Notes: generated by a model from the letters alone, not told the origin. DNA of 35,836 nucleotides from Verrucomicrobiota bacterium (GCA_029548565.1 JAKPNF010000041.1:1-35836), one strand, 5' to 3'; numbered from the stretch's first letter, positions 16,075 to 24,035 are shown. Program-made: numbers and translations.

Positions 16075-16155
16075 GCGGGGAAAACTTTTTTTGAATAAAA
16101 AAAGCCTTCCCCGCACCCCTTTCAAAAAAATTTTAGGACGGATGCTGACGCATCC
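16075..16155 (+). repeat. Two-hairpin 3'-end repeat, copy 2
   Basis: Hairpin 1 (16075-16114) pairs GCGGGG plus AAAACTTTTTTT with an A-run plus GCCTTCCCCGC with small mismatches. Hairpin 2 is GGATGC-TGAC-GCATCC (16140-16155). The spacer CACCCCTTTCAAAAAAATTT is close to the other copies. It starts 18 bases after the htpG stop, with hairpin 1 next to htpG. Confidence 0.88.
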
Positions 16156-16216
16156 TTACGTGGGCGATGCGGCGCGGGTGTTCGCAAGGCAGGATATGTG
16201 ATCGGAAATTTTTGTT

Positions 16217-16250
16217 AAAAAACCCGCCAGAATTTCTCGGCGGGTTTTTT
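16217..16250. terminator. Rho-independent terminator
   Basis: AAAAAACCCGCC (16217-16228) pairs with GGCGGGTTTTTT (16239-16250) around a 10-base loop. Being T-rich on the plus strand and A-rich on the left, it can act in both directions, for the convergent minus-strand gene ending at 16276 and as a backstop for htpG. Confidence 0.85.
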
Positions 16251-16275
16251 GTTGGCGCTTGATTTTAAGACTCGC

Positions 16276-17370
16276 TTAGCGTTTCTTCTTTGCCGGTTTT
16301 TTGGCAGCGGGTTTCGCTTTGGCTTTTGCCTTGGGAGCGGATTTCTTAGGCGCAGCCTTTTTCGGCGCGGGTTTTTTCGCAGACGCTTTTTTCGGAGCAG
16401 GCTTGGCTGGCTTTTTCACCGGCTTTTTGGCGGCAGGTTTCGCCGCTTTCTTTGCGGGCTTGGCCTTTGCCTTGGGCGCGGGCTTTTTCGCGGGCGCTTT
16501 TTTGGCGGCGGGTTTAGACGCCTTTACCAACTTTTTCGGTTCCGGTTTTTTGGCGACTTGTTTCTTGTCCGCCTTTTTGGAAGGTTTTTCTGCCTGCTTG
16601 CCCTTGCCTTTTTTGGGGGAGGCGAACAGTTCCTCGTCGCCTTCTTCGGGTTGCAGGGGGGGGACGTAGTTTTCGTCGTGCTCCTCCTTGCCTTCTTCCT
16701 CCTCGTCCCACTTCATGGTCTCGTCCTCGTCGAGCGAGCCGTCGTCCTCGGCTTCCGGCAGTTCCTCGATCTCGGGGATTTCTTCCTCCTCCACCTTGAC
16801 GGGCTTTTCCTCCTCCTGGGCGGGGTCGTCCAGCTCGTAACCGGCCGGCACGTATTCCAGAATGTCGGTGATCTCGCGAAAGGCGTGGATCGTGCGGCCT
16901 TCCAAAAAGGCGTTGTGGTGGTCTTCGCGGATCTCGTCCTCCAGGTCGTCCACCGTCAGGCGCTGCTCAAAGTCGATGCTGTCGTTGAGCATCTTCACGC
17001 GCACCTTGGTGATGTGGTTCAAAAAGTCCGCGTAGGCGCTGCGGTCCTCGTCGAGCGTGTCGCCGAGCCAAAACAGCGGCTCCTCGGATTCAAAAATATT
17101 GTCCGTCACGCGCACGAGCCTCAGGCGCTTGTCGGGCATCGGCTTGTCGACCGCGAAGGGGAAGAAGGCCGCGCGCACGATGTCGGTGTCCAGCCCGTGG
17201 TCGCGCAGCGGCTCGAGCAGATCGATGATGTGCGCGCCCTGGCGCGGGTCGATGATGCTTAGGCCCTCGGTGTCCCAACGCACGGGGTCGCTCGTCTCGA
17301 CGACCCACCAGTTGAGATCCTTGGAAAGGCTTATGATGCACCAGTTTAATTTCGGAGAACTCTTGGACAT
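16276..17370 (-). CDS. Acidic/lysine-rich tailed protein, unknown
   Basis: The 364-residue product has three parts. Residues 1-185 form a globular domain with no family I can name (NWCIISLSKDLNWWVVETSD, GAHIIDLLEPLRDHGLDT, FWLGDTLDEDRSAYADFLN). Residues 186-265 are strongly acidic with Glu/Asp runs. Residues 270-364 are a histone H1-like tail of Lys, Ala and Pro (AKKAPAKKPAPKAK repeats). The acidic stretch could mask the basic tail or bind another partner. The same kind of tail is on RsfS in this window. The gene is divergent from pyrD, and nothing nearby explains it. A role in nucleoid or ribosome binding is inference. Confidence 0.75.
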   Translation of the reverse strand: MSKSSPKLNWCIISLSKDLNWWVVETSDPVRWDTEGLSIIDPRQGAHIIDLLEPLRDHGLDTDIVRAAFFPFAVDKPMPDKRLRLVRVTDNIFESEEPLFWLGDTLDEDRSAYADFLNHITKVRVKMLNDSIDFEQRLTVDDLEDEIREDHHNAFLEGRTIHAFREITDILEYVPAGYELDDPAQEEEKPVKVEEEEIPEIEELPEAEDDGSLDEDETMKWDEEEEGKEEHDENYVPPLQPEEGDEELFASPKKGKGKQAEKPSKKADKKQVAKKPEPKKLVKASKPAAKKAPAKKPAPKAKAKPAKKAAKPAAKKPVKKPAKPAPKKASAKKPAPKKAAPKKSAPKAKAKAKPAAKKPAKKKR

Positions 17371-17516
17371 AAAAAAACGCGTGTGTATTCTATACGGGAA
17401 AATCGAGTTTTCGCCCCTTTGTCAACTTCTTATCGTTTTTTTCTGAAAATAGTCGCTGACTTCCCTCTGAAGAACGGCTTGCCATCGGGGAGCGTTTTTG
17501 GGATTCTAAGGAATCT

Positions 17517-18581
17517 ATGATGGACATCCTTTACGAGAAGGTGTGCAGGCCGCTGTTTTTCCGGATGGACCCGGAAAAGGTGCACGAGCAGGCGATTTTC
17601 GCGCTGCGGCTGATGGGCAAGGTGCCGCTGATGCACACCCTCATGCGCCGTTACAACGCATCGAAAGGCAAGCCCGTGCGCCTGTTTGGCGTGGATTTCC
17701 CCAACCACGTGGGCGTGGCCGCGGGCTTTGACAAGGACGCCCAGGCCTGGCACCTGATGGACGCGCTGGGTTACGGGTTTGTCGAGATCGGCACCGTCAC
17801 GGCGCTCAAGCAGCCGGGCAACCCGCGACCGCGCGTGTTTCGCGCCGTCAAGGAACAGGCGCTGATCAACCGCATGGGCTTCCCCAACGACGGGGCCGAG
17901 CAAATCGCCGCGCGCCTGAAGGCCGACCTGCGCAAGCACAAGCGCCACCTGCCGCTGGGCATCAACATCGGCAAGTCCAAGATCATCCCGATCGACCAGG
18001 CCGTGGCCGACTACACCGAATGCTTTCTGGCGCTGGCCGATTACGCCGACTACATGGTCGTCAACATCTCCAGCCCCAACACCCCCGACCTGCGCAAACT
18101 CCAAGGCGACACTTACCTGCCCGACCTGCTCGGCCACCTGCAAAAAACCAACCGCGAGCGCGCCAAAAAGCTCGGCCAGAACCCCCTGCCGCTGGTGCTG
18201 AAAATCGCGCCCGATCTGTCTTATCCCGAGATCGACGCCATTTTAACACACATCCAGCAAAACGAGTTCGCGGGGCTGATCGCCACCAACACCACCGTCG
18301 CCCGCCCCCCGCAATACCATTTGCCCGCCGAAACCGGAGGCCTCTCCGGCCGCCCGCTCTCGCAAAAAGCCCTCGACATCGTGCGCTACATCGCCCTGCG
18401 CACCGAAGGCAAACTGCCCCTGATCGGCTGCGGCGGCATCATGGACACGGCAGACGCCGGCCGCCTGATGGACGCCGGCGCCCACCTCCTGCAAATCTAC
18501 ACCGGCATGATCTATCACGGCCCCTTCTTCGCCAGAGAAATCGCCGACTCCCTGTCCTGGCGGCAGAGGGACTGGGTGTGA
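17517..18581 (+). CDS. pyrD: Dihydroorotate dehydrogenase (quinone), class 2
   Basis: It oxidises dihydroorotate to orotate and passes electrons to quinone at the membrane, the fourth step of pyrimidine synthesis. The 354-residue product has the N-terminal helical extension of class 2 (LYEKVCRPLFFRMDPEKVHEQ), FMN-binding VGVAAGFDKDAQAW, INRMGFPNDGA, NIGKSK, and the active-site loop VNISSPNTPDLRKLQ with the class 2 serine. The closing GCGGIMDTADAGRLMDAGA and LQIYTGMIY bind FMN phosphate. The start at 17517 has AAGGA five bases upstream; the next ATG at 17520 is equally possible. A two-hairpin repeat follows the stop. Confidence 0.97.
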   Translation: MMDILYEKVCRPLFFRMDPEKVHEQAIFALRLMGKVPLMHTLMRRYNASKGKPVRLFGVDFPNHVGVAAGFDKDAQAWHLMDALGYGFVEIGTVTALKQPGNPRPRVFRAVKEQALINRMGFPNDGAEQIAARLKADLRKHKRHLPLGINIGKSKIIPIDQAVADYTECFLALADYADYMVVNISSPNTPDLRKLQGDTYLPDLLGHLQKTNRERAKKLGQNPLPLVLKIAPDLSYPEIDAILTHIQQNEFAGLIATNTTVARPPQYHLPAETGGLSGRPLSQKALDIVRYIALRTEGKLPLIGCGGIMDTADAGRLMDAGAHLLQIYTGMIYHGPFFAREIADSLSWRQRDWV

Positions 18582-18608
18582 GAGCATTTGGGAATAGGAT
18601 TTAAGAAT

Positions 18609-18686
18609 GCGGGGGAAGCTTTTTTTATAAAAAAAGCTTCCCCCGCACCCCCTTCAAAAAAATTTATGACGGATGCTGGCGCATCC
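18609..18686 (+). repeat. Two-hairpin 3'-end repeat, copy 3
   Basis: Hairpin 1 (18609-18646) is a perfect dyad, GCGGGGGAAGC plus T7, then A7 plus GCTTCCCCCGC. Hairpin 2 (18671-18686) is GGATGC-TGGC-GCATCC. It begins 28 bases after the pyrD stop, hairpin 1 proximal. Here the next gene is in the same direction, so the element is not limited to convergent gene ends. Confidence 0.9.
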
Positions 18687-18721
18687 TTGTGTGCGTTCCC
18701 ATGTGAATTGTTCTCGTATAT

Positions 18722-19378
18722 ATGTCTGAATTTCCTGATACACCGCGTACGGCCATTGGTTTCATGGCCAAGGATCCCAATGCAGTCGACAGAATACTCT
18801 GGGAAAAATCCTGGCGTACGTTCCACCGGATTTACTCAAATTTTATCCGCGCCTGCGTCATCTGGCGCTTTCGCAAATACAACTGGAATCCTAGCGAATC
18901 TCTTGTCGACGAAGCCACCTCCAACGTCTTCAAGGTACTGCTGACAAAAGTCCCCGATTATGACGAACAGCGCGCACATTTCCACCAGTATTTAAGAGGT
19001 ATCGTCTGGCGGGTCGTCTGGGAACTCATCAAGGCCAGAAAAAACGACAACCACGCCACCTCGCTGGACGAGGCGCACATGGAATTAACAAGCCCGCCCG
19101 ATCAACTCGATGCCCTGTGCGAAGACGAACGCACCTGCGCCATCGAGGCATTGCACGCAGAAATTCTGGATCTGGCGAAAAAACGCTGTTCCCCGCGCAT
19201 GGCCATGATCTTCCACATGCGCACCACCGAAAATAAAACCCCCGAGCAAGTCGCCGCCGAGTTAGACATCCCCCGCAGCACCGTCGATAACGAAAAATAC
19301 AAATTCACCAAGCTGCTCGAAAAAATCGCGCAAGAAGAACCGTTTAAGGATGATTTTGGACGAGTATGTCACTCTTAA
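18722..19378 (+). CDS. ECF-type RNA polymerase sigma factor
   Basis: The 218-residue product has region 2 in the first half (IYSNFIRACVIWRFRK, then DEATSNVFKVLL and FHQYLRGIVWRVVWELIK) and region 4 at the end with the helix-turn-helix KTPEQVAAELDIPRSTVDN. There is no region 1 or 3, as in ECF sigma factors. It should direct RNA polymerase to a small regulon. The gene converges on a membrane Ser/Thr kinase gene and overlaps its end by 35 bases. ECF sigma factors next to such kinases are known in planctomycetes and relatives, where phosphorylation may control the sigma factor; that link is inference here. I see no clear ribosome site. Confidence 0.88.
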   Translation: MSEFPDTPRTAIGFMAKDPNAVDRILWEKSWRTFHRIYSNFIRACVIWRFRKYNWNPSESLVDEATSNVFKVLLTKVPDYDEQRAHFHQYLRGIVWRVVWELIKARKNDNHATSLDEAHMELTSPPDQLDALCEDERTCAIEALHAEILDLAKKRCSPRMAMIFHMRTTENKTPEQVAAELDIPRSTVDNEKYKFTKLLEKIAQEEPFKDDFGRVCHS

Positions 19379-20836
19379 ATAGAGCATCCTGCATATCTTC
19401 GAGCGAATCATCTTCCCTCGACGCATTTACCCTAATTCCTGGATCCAAAAGTTCTGGATAATCTTTGTGCAAACGATGAAAAATTTCAGAGGCACCGCTT
19501 ATCATTTTATGACGATTTACTTTCTCATAAAAAGTTTTGTTCATCAGGATAGCCCATTCTTGTCTCGAAAAATATTCATCATTCCGCCTTATAGCCGCGA
19601 GAAAACAGATCACCGTTTTCATATCATCGTAAGACAGTTTCAGAAATTCCAACAATAAGGCAGAGGGCGCGTCATTACCTTTGGGTGGATTTTTGTTTGC
19701 GCGAGCCTTCCGTTGGCAGGTTTCCAAAATTTGGAACGCCTTTGGATCTTCGGCATATTGGCGCACCTTCGTCTTCAATTTTTCATTAAAACGCGTATCC
19801 ACACTCAAGCAATAGGGCATATGGTATTGAATTATAGTCTCGATCGAATGCGCGCGATCTGCTGCAGGAAAAAGTGGAACTATTTCCGGATAAGGATCCG
19901 GTGCTGAAATTTTTAATAGCGCTGCCGTATAAATGCCCAACGCCACCAACGCGGCGGCAAACCCAAAAAACAATTTTCTCTTTTTGCGAAGAGACATCCG
20001 TCCAAGCACATCGTTTCGAAATTCAAGAGCGCTACGATACTGCTCGCGCGAATGCAAGGTCGTGGCGCGGTTGATCACCAGGTTGCGCAAGCGCTGGTAT
20101 TCTTTTTGTGTGTCGGGGTGAAATTCGCCCTGCGGTGGCTTCCAATTGTTGCTCCAGTTCCAGAATTGCGGGCTTTTGGCCGTGAGAATATAAAACAGCA
20201 CACCCGCCAGGCTCCAATAATCGGGGTTGGAATTTATGTCGGCGGGCTTGCGAAAATAATCTGTGCCGTACGCGGCCGTGGTCTCGTCCGCGATTTTCAA
20301 AAGCCCAATGTCCGCCAGGGTCGCAATACCGCCGATAAAGAGAATATTACTTGGCTTGATGTCGCGGTGGCACAAACCCGTTTGCTCCAAAAAGGCTACC
20401 GCCTCGAACAATGGCCGCATAAGTGCCCGTGTTTCAGCTATCGAAAACCAATCGGGACGCTGCAGTCGCTGTTGCACATAGCTTTCGAGCGTCTGCGGCC
20501 GCCAATCGGGGTCGGCAGGGTCTTTTTGGTCAATGCCGTCGGCCAGGGGCATTATATAATACAAAAACCCCTGTGCTGTCTGCGCGAAGTCCGTGATCGC
20601 CAAAAGCCCGCTGACCGACTTTCCACAAGCGCGCTGATACAAGGCCGCGGCGTTTTGCTCGTGATTCTTAAAATGGGCGAGCGCTTCATTGACGATTTTC
20701 ACCGCGCAATACTGCTCTGCGCCGTTTTTGGCCAAATAGACACGTCCAAAGGCTCCCCGCCCGATTTCGGCACAAGCTCATACCCCGCAACGGTAAATTG
20801 CTCTGAGGAAGGCCCGTTTTCGCATTGGGGTGGCAT
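19344..20836 (-). pseudogene. Membrane Ser/Thr protein kinase, frameshifted near the N-terminus
   Basis: The long frame (463 codons from a TTG at 20735) has the kinase core but lacks the glycine loop: AVKIV (ATP Lys), HRDIKPSN (catalytic Asp and Asn), ADIGLLK in place of DFG, and the DYWSLAGV stretch. One transmembrane segment follows (KLFFGFAAALVALGIYTAAL), then about 190 extracytoplasmic residues. The missing start can be read upstream: an ATG at 20836 gives MPPQCENGP and then FTVAGYELVP, and the perfect glycine loop EIGRGAFGRVYLAK continues in the next frame. One base appears to be lost near 20768-20771. The gene is either a fresh pseudogene, read with a sequence error, or frameshifted. 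Restored, it is an ordinary full-length kinase. Confidence 0.8.
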
Positions 20837-20844
20837 TGTTGAAA

Positions 20845-20872
20845 ATTATAGGCCGTTTAAAATCCCCTTCAA
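20845..20872 (-). promoter_or_regulatory. Candidate promoter of the Ser/Thr kinase gene
   Basis: Read on the minus strand, TTGAAG (20872-20867) is followed after 16 bases by a perfect TATAAT (20850-20845). Only eight bases separate the box from the restored ATG at 20836, so the message would be leaderless or nearly so. It supports the upstream start for the kinase. Confidence 0.5.
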
Positions 20873-21036
20873 TAATGATTTTTTGAAAATAATTTCTGAT
20901 AGGACATCCTTTGTCCCCTCACTATTGGTAAAATCCTTTTCTATTAAAAATACCAAAAAATCTCCGGAGAGAAATCATCCCAAAACGCCAATAACTGTTT
21001 GAACACCCAAACACAGTCCTCTCTTACCGGGCCACC

Positions 21037-21300
21037 ATGAACAAGAAAATACACACACGAGCGCCGCTGCGGCGAATGCTCCTCATCCACCAGCTCATCG
21101 AACGCGAAAAATATCCCAACTCCCGCACCCTCGCCGAAACACTCGAAGTCTCACGCAAAACAGTCCTGCGCGACATAGAATTTATGACCCTACAACTAGA
21201 ACTACCCATCAAATACAACGCCGCAAAACGCGGCTACTATTACGCCAGGCACTTCACCCGCGCTAAAAATGAGAATTTTGTGAAGAAATTGTTTAAGTAA
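21037..21300 (+). CDS. Short HTH protein (WYL-regulator N-terminus-like)
   Basis: The 87-residue product is a winged helix-turn-helix: RMLLIHQLIEREKYPNSRTLAE and LEVSRKTVLRDIEFM form the DNA-reading helices, and KYNAAKRGYYYA is the wing. Exactly this arrangement opens DeoR/YafY-type regulators that go on to a WYL ligand domain of about 200 residues. Here the protein stops 20 residues after the wing. It may be a truncated regulator or a stand-alone binder. It is the first gene of an AT-rich block on the plus strand and divergent from the kinase. Confidence 0.65.
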   Translation: MNKKIHTRAPLRRMLLIHQLIEREKYPNSRTLAETLEVSRKTVLRDIEFMTLQLELPIKYNAAKRGYYYARHFTRAKNENFVKKLFK

Positions 21301-21364
21301 TAATTTTCCGCCTCAACAATAAGACCATCCAATCTATAAAAACATTCTATAAAAATAATCTCAC

Positions 21365-21613
21365 ATGAACGAATATTTCGGCATAGCAGTCATCCTGATC
21401 ATCATCGCGGTCGCCGTTGTCCTAGATAAATACTACGGCCTGGAAAAAGTTATGATCGGCTTTTTACAAATCGTGGCCGTAATCGCTCTATTCGTGTGCG
21501 TTCCTGCCACATTTTCCAATTATATGGAGAATAATTTTCAAGCCACAATAATTTTTACACTCTGGGGAATGACTGCTCTTTATTTTCTGATGGAGACAGT
21601 GGAGAGAAAGTAG
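21365..21613 (+). CDS. Small membrane protein, unknown
   Basis: The 82-residue product has three probable transmembrane helices: FGIAVILIIIAVAVVLDKYY, VMIGFLQIVAVIALFVCVPA, and TIIFTLWGMTALYFLM. It ends in a charged tail (ETVERK). No family is recognised. It lies in the AT-rich block between a short HTH protein and two zinc-ribbon membrane proteins, spaced 40-65 bases apart, and lacks a clear ribosome site. Confidence 0.5.
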   Translation: MNEYFGIAVILIIIAVAVVLDKYYGLEKVMIGFLQIVAVIALFVCVPATFSNYMENNFQATIIFTLWGMTALYFLMETVERK

Positions 21614-21653
21614 CGAGAATATTAATTTTATATAAACACAACTTTCAATTATC

Positions 21654-22004
21654 ATGTTCTGTTCTAATTGCGGGAATCAACTGGAAGATAGGGATGCCGT
21701 CTGCATGAAATGCGGGTGTCCAACAGGAAATTCCTTCCGACTATTACCAACTGCACCTATTGCTGGCCTTTTAGGTCTTTTGGGAGTGTTATATTCGTGC
21801 ATAACTCCGGCGTCGCTAATTTTTTCTGCTCTGAGTATATTTTTAGGAAAAAGAGCACTTACAATTATAAAAAAGGATCCTAATTTTCAAGGAGAACGAT
21901 GGGCGCGCTGGGAGATTGTTTTGGGAATAATATCACTATTATTAACATGCTTTGTCGTTCTAAGCCCCGGCGCCTTCGCTTTCATTGAAAATTTACTGTC
22001 ATAA
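21654..22004 (+). CDS. Zinc-ribbon membrane protein
   Basis: The 116-residue product opens with a zinc ribbon, MFCSNCGNQLEDRDAVCMKC, with the C-x-x-C...C-x-x-C pattern. Two or more hydrophobic segments follow (APIAGLLGLLGVLYSCITPA and IVLGIISLLLTCFVVLSPGA), the layout of DUF4190-like membrane proteins. The ribbon should face the cytoplasm. The function is unknown. A second zinc-ribbon membrane protein follows 26 bases downstream, which suggests duplication or joint work. Confidence 0.65.
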   Translation: MFCSNCGNQLEDRDAVCMKCGCPTGNSFRLLPTAPIAGLLGLLGVLYSCITPASLIFSALSIFLGKRALTIIKKDPNFQGERWARWEIVLGIISLLLTCFVVLSPGAFAFIENLLS

Positions 22005-22030
22005 CCGAATTAATTAAATATACATATATT

Positions 22031-22591
22031 ATGTTTTGCCAAAAATGCGGAACCGAAATCAATGACTTTGCCGTTATCTGCGTACACTGCGGTAAAAAAA
22101 TAAGCGCTCATCCCAGCAGCACTCCCATAGTAAAAAAAGAAGCGGACGGTTGTACGTCTTTTTTGGCCATAATCGGCATATTAGCGATCGTCGGCGTGGG
22201 AGCATTGTTTATTTCTGGTCCATCGTTAAGTGACTACTCAAGTCCATCAAACTATCACGATGCAAGTTCATCTCCAACCAATTCAGAAATGCTCGAAAAA
22301 ATAGAAACAAAGGGACATTGGGGGAAACTTTTCACGGAAGCCTGTTCATTTTACAATGCGACACGAAGCGTCAGGCAACATTCTAATGGTCGTTACAGGG
22401 TGACAATAGAAGGCACGATGATCATGTCGCCCGTTCACTCATCTCACGTGAAATTTGAATATTTTTGCGACGACGATGGAGACATTATTAGATCAATGGG
22501 CTGCAGTGCCGAACTTGATGGCAAACCAACATCAACCGAAACGCTTATGAATGCCTTGCTGGGGCTTGGCAAAATGAATATGGGAATGTAA
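22031..22591 (+). CDS. Zinc-ribbon membrane protein with extracytoplasmic domain
   Basis: The 186-residue product has an N-terminal zinc ribbon (MFCQKCGTEINDF, then VICVHCGKK), one transmembrane segment (FLAIIGILAIVGVGALFI) and a C-terminal domain of about 120 residues beginning after a Ser/Pro-rich linker (SSPSNYHDASSSP). The C-terminal domain (RSVRQHSNGRYRVTIEGTMI) looks beta-rich, with no known family. Its stop overlaps the start of the next gene by one base (TAATG), so the two are coupled. Confidence 0.65.
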   Translation: MFCQKCGTEINDFAVICVHCGKKISAHPSSTPIVKKEADGCTSFLAIIGILAIVGVGALFISGPSLSDYSSPSNYHDASSSPTNSEMLEKIETKGHWGKLFTEACSFYNATRSVRQHSNGRYRVTIEGTMIMSPVHSSHVKFEYFCDDDGDIIRSMGCSAELDGKPTSTETLMNALLGLGKMNMGM

Positions 22592-23646
22592 TGAAAAAAT
22601 TTCAAAGAACACCTAAAATCGCATTCGTTATGAAAAATAAAATTATTCGTCTGACTTTATTGATGATTGGGGCATTCAATCTTTCCACAACCACATGCAG
22701 GAGTGCAGAGGAAGAATTTACAGCGGCTCAAAACGGAGATATCGAAGCTCAAATGCATTTGGCTGACGCTTATTACACGGGAGCATCGAAATACATCCCG
22801 AAAGGCGAATTCCAAAGAGACAAAGAAAAAGCATTGGAATGTTATTGCAAGGCAGCAAAACAAGGAGACAGTGATGCTTATTTAAATATAATATCCCTAA
22901 TCGCACTAAACACTTTGTCCGAAAAAAATATCACGACAAACGAACTGTTTGAGGCATATCTAAAAGGATGGGAGGACTCCATGCAATATCGTCCATCCAA
23001 TGACGAAAAGTACGAGCCATCTAGACTAAGAGTTGCCAAAAAAATATCTACTGTTATCGAAAGGAGAAAATTTTTGCGCGAGGCATTTTCTGGAGGTATA
23101 GATTATAATAGTGCAACTCGCACTTTTTCATCTGATCTCCGTAATAATGGAGCGGCCGCGAAAGACTTTTTCTCAAAAGTAGTTCAGGTTTGCACGAAAG
23201 AGGAACTTGCTTTCTTCGGCGAAATTGTCAAACGCGCTGGACCTTTAAAAGGATGGCTAGATGATATAAGTGAAGGGCTTTCTCCAGAAATTGGGGCTAT
23301 ATACAAAAGCGGTTTGAGCGTGAGAAATGACATGAAAATCATACAAATCATCGATGGGAAAGAATTACTTGTTCGCAGCGTTGCAGGCCCTGGATGGCCG
23401 CAAATTCTAGGAAGTCATATCCTACACATAACTCTCGCTAGCACTAGAGAATTTAAAAAATACGATACAACACTGGATACTGATTTCTATAAGTATATGG
23501 GAGAAAAGACATATACCACCGTTAGAGGATTTAAGAACACAATTCACTCTTTTGCGGAAGTACTCGACCCAAAACAAATTTCTTTCATTTTTCAATCATG
23601 CTTATTCCCAAAGGATACTTATCCATCTGCTCGAGAACGTTGGTGA
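22591..23646 (+). CDS. Sel1-repeat-like secreted protein
   Basis: The 351-residue product carries an internal hydrophobic signal (IIRLTLLMIGAFNL) and then TPR/Sel1-like repeats: EFTAAQNGDIEAQMHLADAY with YTG, and KALECYCKAAKQGDSDAYLN. The remaining 230 residues are not recognised. The ATG at 22591 is coupled to the preceding gene by TAATG; an ATG at 22630 (MKNKIIRL) gives a shorter, more usual signal peptide. Sel1 repeats bind other proteins, and many are exported. The C-terminal end overlaps a minus-strand stretch with a faint resemblance to the end of HemB. Codons are AT-rich, like the rest of the block. Confidence 0.65.
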   Translation: MKKFQRTPKIAFVMKNKIIRLTLLMIGAFNLSTTTCRSAEEEFTAAQNGDIEAQMHLADAYYTGASKYIPKGEFQRDKEKALECYCKAAKQGDSDAYLNIISLIALNTLSEKNITTNELFEAYLKGWEDSMQYRPSNDEKYEPSRLRVAKKISTVIERRKFLREAFSGGIDYNSATRTFSSDLRNNGAAAKDFFSKVVQVCTKEELAFFGEIVKRAGPLKGWLDDISEGLSPEIGAIYKSGLSVRNDMKIIQIIDGKELLVRSVAGPGWPQILGSHILHITLASTREFKKYDTTLDTDFYKYMGEKTYTTVRGFKNTIHSFAEVLDPKQISFIFQSCLFPKDTYPSARERW

Positions 23647-23698
23647 TGACAAAATTCTGCAGCGCCTCAAAAACGGACAGCAGCGATTCTTTGCGCCA
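23628..23698 (-). pseudogene. Degenerate hemB-like 3' fragment
   Basis: Aligned without gaps to the hemB-like fragment at 23800-23870, this stretch agrees at about 42 of 71 bases. Read on the minus strand it gives KESLLSVFEALQNFVIT against DESLLSIFRAGADFVFT of the better copy. The match is far above chance but weak. It overlaps the end of the Sel1-like gene on the other strand. Confidence 0.35.
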
Positions 23699-23777
23699 TC
23701 CTAAATAAATATATCAACAACGTACCGCGACATATTATTATTTTCTCACCAGTCATGCACATTTTAAAAATTATACT

Positions 23778-23983
23778 TCAAACGTTTCCCTCTGCCACCT
23801 GCTCGGCAAAGTAGGTGAAGACAAAATCGGCACCGGCGCGGAAAATCGATAAAAGAGATTCGTCACGGGCTTTTTTCAGGTCGAGCCAGCCGTTTTGGGC
23901 GGCGGCGTGAATTTGGGCGTATTCGCCGGAAACTTGGTAGGCGGCTAATGGGATGCGGGTGGCATCGCGCAGTTCGCCCTCAG
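23778..23983 (-). pseudogene. Displaced hemB 3' end
   Basis: Read on the minus strand this gives the last 65 or so codons of porphobilinogen synthase, from ELRDATRIPLAAYQVSGEYA through HAAAQNGWLDLKKARDESL to FTYFAEQVAEGNV and a stop. The stretch 23857-23945 equals 27381-27469 of the intact hemB at 86 of 89 bases, with lower identity on both sides. There is no 5' part and no start. It looks like the original hemB tail left at the far end of an inserted island. Confidence 0.88.
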
Positions 23984-24035
23984 CAGACAGGAAAAGTGGC
24001 GGCAGTCGATGGGTTTATATCACCTGATTTGAATA

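Noticed and set aside
16274-16669. Simple repeat tract in the lysine-rich tail as a DNA repeat
   Set aside because: The repetition is in the protein (Lys/Ala/Pro codons), and the codons vary, so it is coding composition, not a DNA repeat element.
20961-20970. TCTCCGGAGA palindrome next to an A-run as a terminator
   Set aside because: The stem has no loop and is only five pairs; no gene ends nearby in the right direction.
20052-21002. Long plus-strand frame opposite the kinase
   Set aside because: The minus strand holds clear kinase motifs; the plus frame has none and extends past the kinase start into non-coding DNA.
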